From Cryptomeria japonica (lineage: Eukaryota; Streptophyta; Pinopsida; Cupressales; Cupressaceae), in the NCBI RefSeq assembly GCF_030272615.1, contig NC_081410.1, positions 114,021,933 to 114,085,932 of the forward strand: a DNA stretch of 64,000 bases, read 5' to 3'. The notes beneath the pieces are model-generated. The model made no database searches, was not told where the DNA came from, and saw only the letters and a list, made by a program, of their open reading frames with translations. The translations under genes were made by a program, and so were the position numbers. Below are positions 59,481 through 64,000 of the stretch, one piece after another (position 1 is the stretch's first letter; the number at the start of each line of letters is the position of its first letter).

Positions 59481-62400
59481 TTATTTAAAAACATGATAGA
59501 CTAAATGAGGTATTTGAATATGACATGCTAAATGCTCAACTATAAGTGAGATCAAAAACATGTATAAAATGATAAAAATTGAAGAAGAAAAGTCACAAGA
59601 AATCTTAGAAGAGGGATGAGTGAAATTTATTAGAGCCTTATCCCTGGAAGAAAGGACTTTATGATGAATAGGAGATAAAGATTCATAAGTGGATTTAGAA
59701 ATTTGAGGGGAGTCATAAAGAGATTTGTTCATCGCCAAGATTTCCTTATGAGGGGAATGAGAGTTGATAGAAGTAGAAGATGATTTAGTTGAAGTGAGAT
59801 CATCATCACTACTAAATATAGCACTCACACTGAGAGATGGTCTTTTAGATGCTTTGGTGGGCTTAGAAAGATTATATCCAAGTCCAAATGAATATTCATG
59901 CATGTTATGTTCTAAAGGAACTTTAATTCCTTGTTCATTTGCGCCACAACCATTTCCACTATAGCCACTCTTAGCCAAAATATGAAAACCATGACCATAA
60001 TGATTAGCCATTTCAGAAAGAAAAGGTGGTTTTTCATAAGACAGAGAATCAAATTCTTCAGAATTAGAGGTGTGAGGAGAAGAAGTTTGAGAAGCAGCCA
60101 CAAAATTATTGCTCATAGGTTCAGGTAAGACTGATTGATCTCTAGTTTCTTCCTTCTTTTTAACTTTAAGCTCTCTAGGAGGAACCCTATACTCACCTAT
60201 GAAGGTGGGATTGAAATCAAGAGATCCCCAATCGTCTTCTGCGAGGACCTTCTCAAGATCAAAAGCCTTTTCATGTGTAGATTCAAGTTGAGAAGAATCT
60301 TCTTCAGGAACTTCAGACTCATCCAAAGAATTTTGATTATCAGAGGGTGATGATTCATCCATAGGTATCTTGTTTAACGAGTCATCACTAGAAGAGGAAG
60401 GCTTAGAAGAACTCCCTTTGGAAGTAGATGTTTGCAAACAAGCTTGAAAATTAGTATCACCTATCAAGGTATATGTCTTATTATTATAAATAAATTTAAC
60501 TTGTCTATGCAATGTAGAGGGGACAGCTTGCATACTATGAATCCAAGGTCTCCCTAATAACAAGTTGTATGTTAGATTTCCTGACATAACATGGATAGGA
60601 GTAGGCAAAGTAATAGGTCCCACTGTGATGGGTAATGTGATAATACCTAATGAAGACTTAGCCACATTATCAAAGCCTTGAATGGGACGAGAGTCAGGCT
60701 CAATAAGTGATGTATCCACATTCATCTTATGCAATAGATTAATGCTACACACATTAAGGCCAGAACCATTATCTACCAGTGTTCGTCTTATAGCAGTGTC
60801 ATTTATGATAACCACAATCATCAAGGGATCATATTGATGTTGAATTTCACTAGTAGGCAGTTCATCTTGAGTAAACACAATTTGATCTTTAGGATTCATC
60901 ACAGAGTCAACCAAAGATACTATATTACTAGATGTATTAGGTGGAGGAACATTCAAATCTTTCAAGGCATCTTGTAACATTCCATGATGAGCGGAAGAAG
61001 TTTGGATCAAATCCCAAAGGGATATCTTAGTAGGGGTAGCTTTAAGTTGTTCTATGAGATCATATTCCTTACCGAGAACTTGTGAAATACGTGGAGCTTG
61101 CGGAAGAATTGGTTGAGGATTAGGAAGAGACACTGGAGTAACAGGAGGAAGATTAGGCTGCCTATTATTTCTAGTATTATAAGTATGGGCAACCACATGA
61201 TAACTCTCTCTAGTCAGTTGCTTAGCATACTCATAAGGGCTCTTAGTAGAATAACCTCCTTGCATAGTAATAATAGGTTTCTTAGGAGTGCAAAAAGAAT
61301 CATTAGCATAACCACCTTGAACCACTAAGATAGGCTTATTTAAAGGTTGAGAATTTTGAGAAGGACAAGCACCTTGGACAGTGAAGAGAGGTTTGTTAGG
61401 TGTTTCATTCAGATGTATCAAATTGATTGAGGATGGTTTAGAGGAATGAACAAAAGTGTTGGAAGAATTATTGATAGTCTTCTCTTGCACTAAAATCTTA
61501 TCACGGATTAAATCAATTTTAGGAGAGAGACAAGGGGTAGGCATTGATGTTCCAGTAGGAAGAGTAATACTAGGAAAGGTCATATCATCCTCTATCATCA
61601 AAGGATCTACATGGGGAATAAACTCTCTAGGAGAAGGATCAACATTACTCTCTAAAGTCTCACTTTTGAGATGGAGATCTTTGAAAGAGATGTTAACCAT
61701 CTTGTTTTGAACTAGGGTTTCCTTATGAGTAGAACCAAGTTGAGGAGAGGGAGATACTTTATTTTTAGAGGGAGAATGATTGAGATTCAAGGAAGGTGAG
61801 AAACTATCAAGGGATTTTTCAATCTTGATTTCATCCCCTTTGGCTAGGGTTAGAGAATAATCTATACCTTCTTCTAATGGTTCATCCCAAATAGTGAGGT
61901 TGTTGAAAGGAATGTTTGAAGTATTGTCAAATTTGGGAGAGGAGATAACATTGTTTATTAATTCCTCATCCTTAGGAGGGAGAGCATCAATAGATGTGTC
62001 AAACTCATCCTCTTTCCTCAAAATATGTTCAATATGATCTTTAGGGGAGAGAGAATTAAGGAAATTGCTTTTTATTTCATCTTCTTTCTCTAAGGGATGC
62101 TTATGGGTAAGACAAACTTTAGGAGAAGGGTAAGCGTTTATCATTTTTTCATCATCTCTAGTGGGAATTTTGTTGGAAAAGGAAAGGCCATCACTAGGAA
62201 ATGTAGGGATAATGTCATCTTCTTGCACAAAAGGATCCTCATGAAGGGAGTGTTTTTTAGGAGCCACAAAGTCATCAAGGGCATCATCCAACAAAGCATG
62301 ATCATATCTATTAAAAGGTTTATCTTTTGATTCCAAAGGAGATATCTCTTCATAGAGGGGATCATTGAAAACAACCATGTTACTATATTTAGTGGAAGAG

Positions 62401-62612
62401 TTGATAGGAATGTACCCTTGAGAGGAATCATTCGACTTATCTTTCTCATCACAACGAAATGGCATAGTAACAATGTTTATGAGTTTTTGGTAAAATGAAG
62501 GTTTGGTATCTTTAGGGTTCAAAAACTCATCTAAAGCTTCATCTAACTCATAATCAACATAATTGCATACATCATCACAAATATGAACATCTTGCAAATA
62601 AAAATCTGACAT
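59481..62612 (-). CDS. T3 intact protease/G-patch ORF
   Basis: An uninterrupted 1,043-codon frame; start chosen at MSDFYLQD (62612) because the 17 upstream codons to 62663 lie in leader-like sequence. Residues 1-400 are acidic with loosely repeated Pro/Lys/Asp-rich phrases (DEALDEFLNPK, DDALDDFVAPK); about 405-460 holds three copies of a KPI-VQGGY-like phrase; about 595-700 is a Tat-type retropepsin (RTLVDNGSGLNV, active Asp near 614; LLLGRPWIHSMQAVPS); about 871-913 is a G-patch (GFHILAKSGYSGNGCG ... FGLGY). No gag core, zinc knuckle or polymerase. It could supply protease or RNA-binding functions, or only accompany packaging; its role is not known to me. Confidence 0.85.
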   Translation of the reverse strand: MSDFYLQDVHICDDVCNYVDYELDEALDEFLNPKDTKPSFYQKLINIVTMPFRCDEKDKSNDSSQGYIPINSSTKYSNMVVFNDPLYEEISPLESKDKPFNRYDHALLDDALDDFVAPKKHSLHEDPFVQEDDIIPTFPSDGLSFSNKIPTRDDEKMINAYPSPKVCLTHKHPLEKEDEIKSNFLNSLSPKDHIEHILRKEDEFDTSIDALPPKDEELINNVISSPKFDNTSNIPFNNLTIWDEPLEEGIDYSLTLAKGDEIKIEKSLDSFSPSLNLNHSPSKNKVSPSPQLGSTHKETLVQNKMVNISFKDLHLKSETLESNVDPSPREFIPHVDPLMIEDDMTFPSITLPTGTSMPTPCLSPKIDLIRDKILVQEKTINNSSNTFVHSSKPSSINLIHLNETPNKPLFTVQGACPSQNSQPLNKPILVVQGGYANDSFCTPKKPIITMQGGYSTKSPYEYAKQLTRESYHVVAHTYNTRNNRQPNLPPVTPVSLPNPQPILPQAPRISQVLGKEYDLIEQLKATPTKISLWDLIQTSSAHHGMLQDALKDLNVPPPNTSSNIVSLVDSVMNPKDQIVFTQDELPTSEIQHQYDPLMIVVIINDTAIRRTLVDNGSGLNVCSINLLHKMNVDTSLIEPDSRPIQGFDNVAKSSLGIITLPITVGPITLPTPIHVMSGNLTYNLLLGRPWIHSMQAVPSTLHRQVKFIYNNKTYTLIGDTNFQACLQTSTSKGSSSKPSSSSDDSLNKIPMDESSPSDNQNSLDESEVPEEDSSQLESTHEKAFDLEKVLAEDDWGSLDFNPTFIGEYRVPPRELKVKKKEETRDQSVLPEPMSNNFVAASQTSSPHTSNSEEFDSLSYEKPPFLSEMANHYGHGFHILAKSGYSGNGCGANEQGIKVPLEHNMHEYSFGLGYNLSKPTKASKRPSLSVSAIFSSDDDLTSTKSSSTSINSHSPHKEILAMNKSLYDSPQISKSTYESLSPIHHKVLSSRDKALINFTHPSSKISCDFSSSIFIILYMFLISLIVEHLACHIQIPHLVYHVFK

Positions 62613-62783
62613 TTTAAAATAAAAAAATTGCATAAAACTTAAACACACAATGCAAAGAAACAAAACACACTCTTTCTTTTCCTTCTTTTTTTTTCTTTTT
62701 TTTATTTTTTATGAAACTTAAATGAAACACGCTAAATCTAGATTTAGATCTAACAAATGTAATGCAAGAGAAAGCAATAATAA

Positions 62784-62803
62784 GATTCACGTCGGGTTCA
62801 CCA
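62784..62803 (-). other. T3 primer-binding site, tRNA-Trp type
   Basis: GATTCACGTCGGGTTCACCA on the plus strand matches, from memory, the last 17 bases plus CCA of plant tRNA-Trp(CCA). Three bases separate it from the LTR. Confidence 0.85.
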
Positions 62804-62806
62804 AAA

Positions 62807-64000
62807 TGTGTAGGGGAAAAAGCGAGACTAGGCTAACATGTCCTAATCCTACCTTTTGACACACATTGTGGAATACGAAAGAGCCTAGAGGTATCACACA
62901 ATTGGCTACTTCTTTTTGTGGAAGAGAGAGCCATGGGCTACCTATTAGGATTTCTATTCCTTTGTTGTAATTGAAAGATAAAATGATACAAGTTCAATTC
63001 CTAATCCCAAAGTGCAAGTATGAACTAATAACAAGATTGCAGAATTAAGGTTAAACAATGGAAAGTTGTAAACACAAGGACAAGACAAGAATGCAAATGT
63101 GTACCCGGAGTTAAAATCTGAGTGAAAATGTTTGGGATGGGGGCGCAAGCGCCACTGTCCTGATACTGCCCCTGAAACTGCTCCTGAAACTGTTGTTCTG
63201 CAACCTGAAAAGCTGTCTAAAACTTGCTGTCTAACAGAAGGACTAGGGCGCCCAGCGCCCCTGTCCCAGGGACCAGGGCGCCCATCGCCCCTGTCCTGGC
63301 AGGACCAGGGTACCCCATGCCCCTGTCCTGGTCTTTTGCTCTAAAATTTGGTGTGTTGTTCTGTCTCGGTCCGCTTCTATCGGATCTGCAACTTGTGGCA
63401 TCGTCTGAATCCCGAAACCTGCACTTATATCTGAAAAGGTATGGTGGGTGGCTATATAGGGTTTTGCCTTAGTCAAACCCCCACTTTGGTGGTTTCCACC
63501 TCCATGAATAGCCAAGTTGTATTGTAAAAGTAGTGTGTGCAGACCTTGTGTGTGTGCAAGATCCTAAAATGCAAGTAAGCAAACTAGAGCAACCTAGAAA
63601 GTAAACCCTAATTGCTTGTACATGATAATGTAAGTGCTCCAAATCAAGATGCAAAGTGATCTAAAGCATGAATACAAATGATATGATGAATCTTATGCAA
63701 AGACATGAAAACAACATGAAATCATACCCAACCCCAAGGGAGGGGTACAAGCCAATCTTCAGTCGGTGATCCCTTATTGTTCTTCAATGCCTTCAAAGCC
63801 CTAAATGGATGAATGAAATTGATAGATGCTTGATGGATGGATGTTGAATGTTGTTGAAGTCTTCAAAGATCTACTCTTTCGCTGCATAGAAGGTCCTTGA
63901 AACCAAAAATTCAGATCCTTTCAAATGAAGAAAGAGAGCTCTTATATATGAAACCCTAGGTCTTAATTTCAACTTTTGGCCGACCTAGAGATTGAATCTC
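62807..64000 (-). repeat. T3 right LTR (5' LTR), incomplete
   Basis: Matches 56019 to about 57178 with a few percent differences and runs past the window end. It has three GCGCC-rich units at 63240-63330 versus two in the left copy. Confidence 0.92.

Larger units (their letters stand above)
56019..64000 (-). mobile_element. T3: non-autonomous Tat-type element, cut by window end
   Basis: LTRs at 56019-57640 and 62807 onward (incomplete) flank an interior with, on the minus strand, a tRNA-Trp-type primer site, one intact protease/G-patch ORF and a 1.8 kb GA-rich 3' region ending in a polypurine tract. There is no gag core, RT, RNase H or integrase. Protease wording and primer site link it to Tat elements such as T1. 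The left LTR has leader and primer site on its outer side, so T3 is part of a tandem LTR-sharing arrangement or its remains. Confidence 0.85.

Overview
This window looks like intergenic DNA from a large plant genome, most likely a gymnosperm. That is an inference from the very long, nested, partly decayed LTR retrotransposons, the AT-rich background and the absence of any recognisable host gene. I see no rRNA, tRNA, CRISPR array or bacterial-type operon. Nearly every long coding stretch belongs to a retrotransposon, and almost all of these elements read on the minus strand.

Layout. (1) 1-946 is AT-rich flank, followed by a (CT)n(AT)n microsatellite. (2) 1059-18548 is T1, a complete but mutated Ty3/gypsy element of the Tat type with two RNase H domains. 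It has 1.55 kb LTRs, a tRNA-Trp-type primer site, a gag-PR-G-patch-RT-RNH-aRNH-INT polyprotein, and an intron-containing plant-mobile-domain (PMD) gene on the opposite strand near its 3' LTR. (3) 18704-24039 is old sequence carrying a badly decayed second Ty3/gypsy element (RT/RNase H, protease and gag pieces). (4) 24040-32042 is C1, a copia-type non-autonomous element with gag zinc knuckles and a long ORF of unknown function but no pol. (5) 32379-37664 is C2, a young non-autonomous copia element: LTRs differ at 2 of 479 positions, the target duplication ATTTT is perfect, the gag-protease ORF is open, and a GC-rich palindromic leader is present. (6) 39015-53433 is C3, a copia element with gag-PR-INT-RT-RNH and target duplication ATCCT. 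Its left LTR is split by (7) T2, 40576-47121, a truncated relative of T1 with its own antisense PMD gene. (8) 53439-55080 continues an older plus-strand LTR (start 38798) into which C3 jumped. (9) 55130-55630 holds an orphan first exon of a third PMD gene. (10) 56019-64000 is T3, a non-autonomous Tat-type element with an intact 1,043-codon protease/G-patch ORF. One of its LTRs carries a primer site on its outer side, the signature of a tandem LTR-sharing array. T3 runs off the window end.

How the parts work together. T1 and T2 have the full Tat logic, and T3 shares T1's primer site and protease/G-patch module, so it could be mobilised by Tat relatives. C1 shares primer site, polypurine-tract context and LTR tip with C3, so C3-like elements could mobilise C1. 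The most unusual content is the PMD gene: three copies show a TATA box, a short first exon (63 or 75 nt), a phase-0 intron filled with degenerate GCGC-cored phrase repeats, and (in two copies) a long second exon with an acidic tail. In T1 the same phrase recurs next to the primer site 13.5 kb away.
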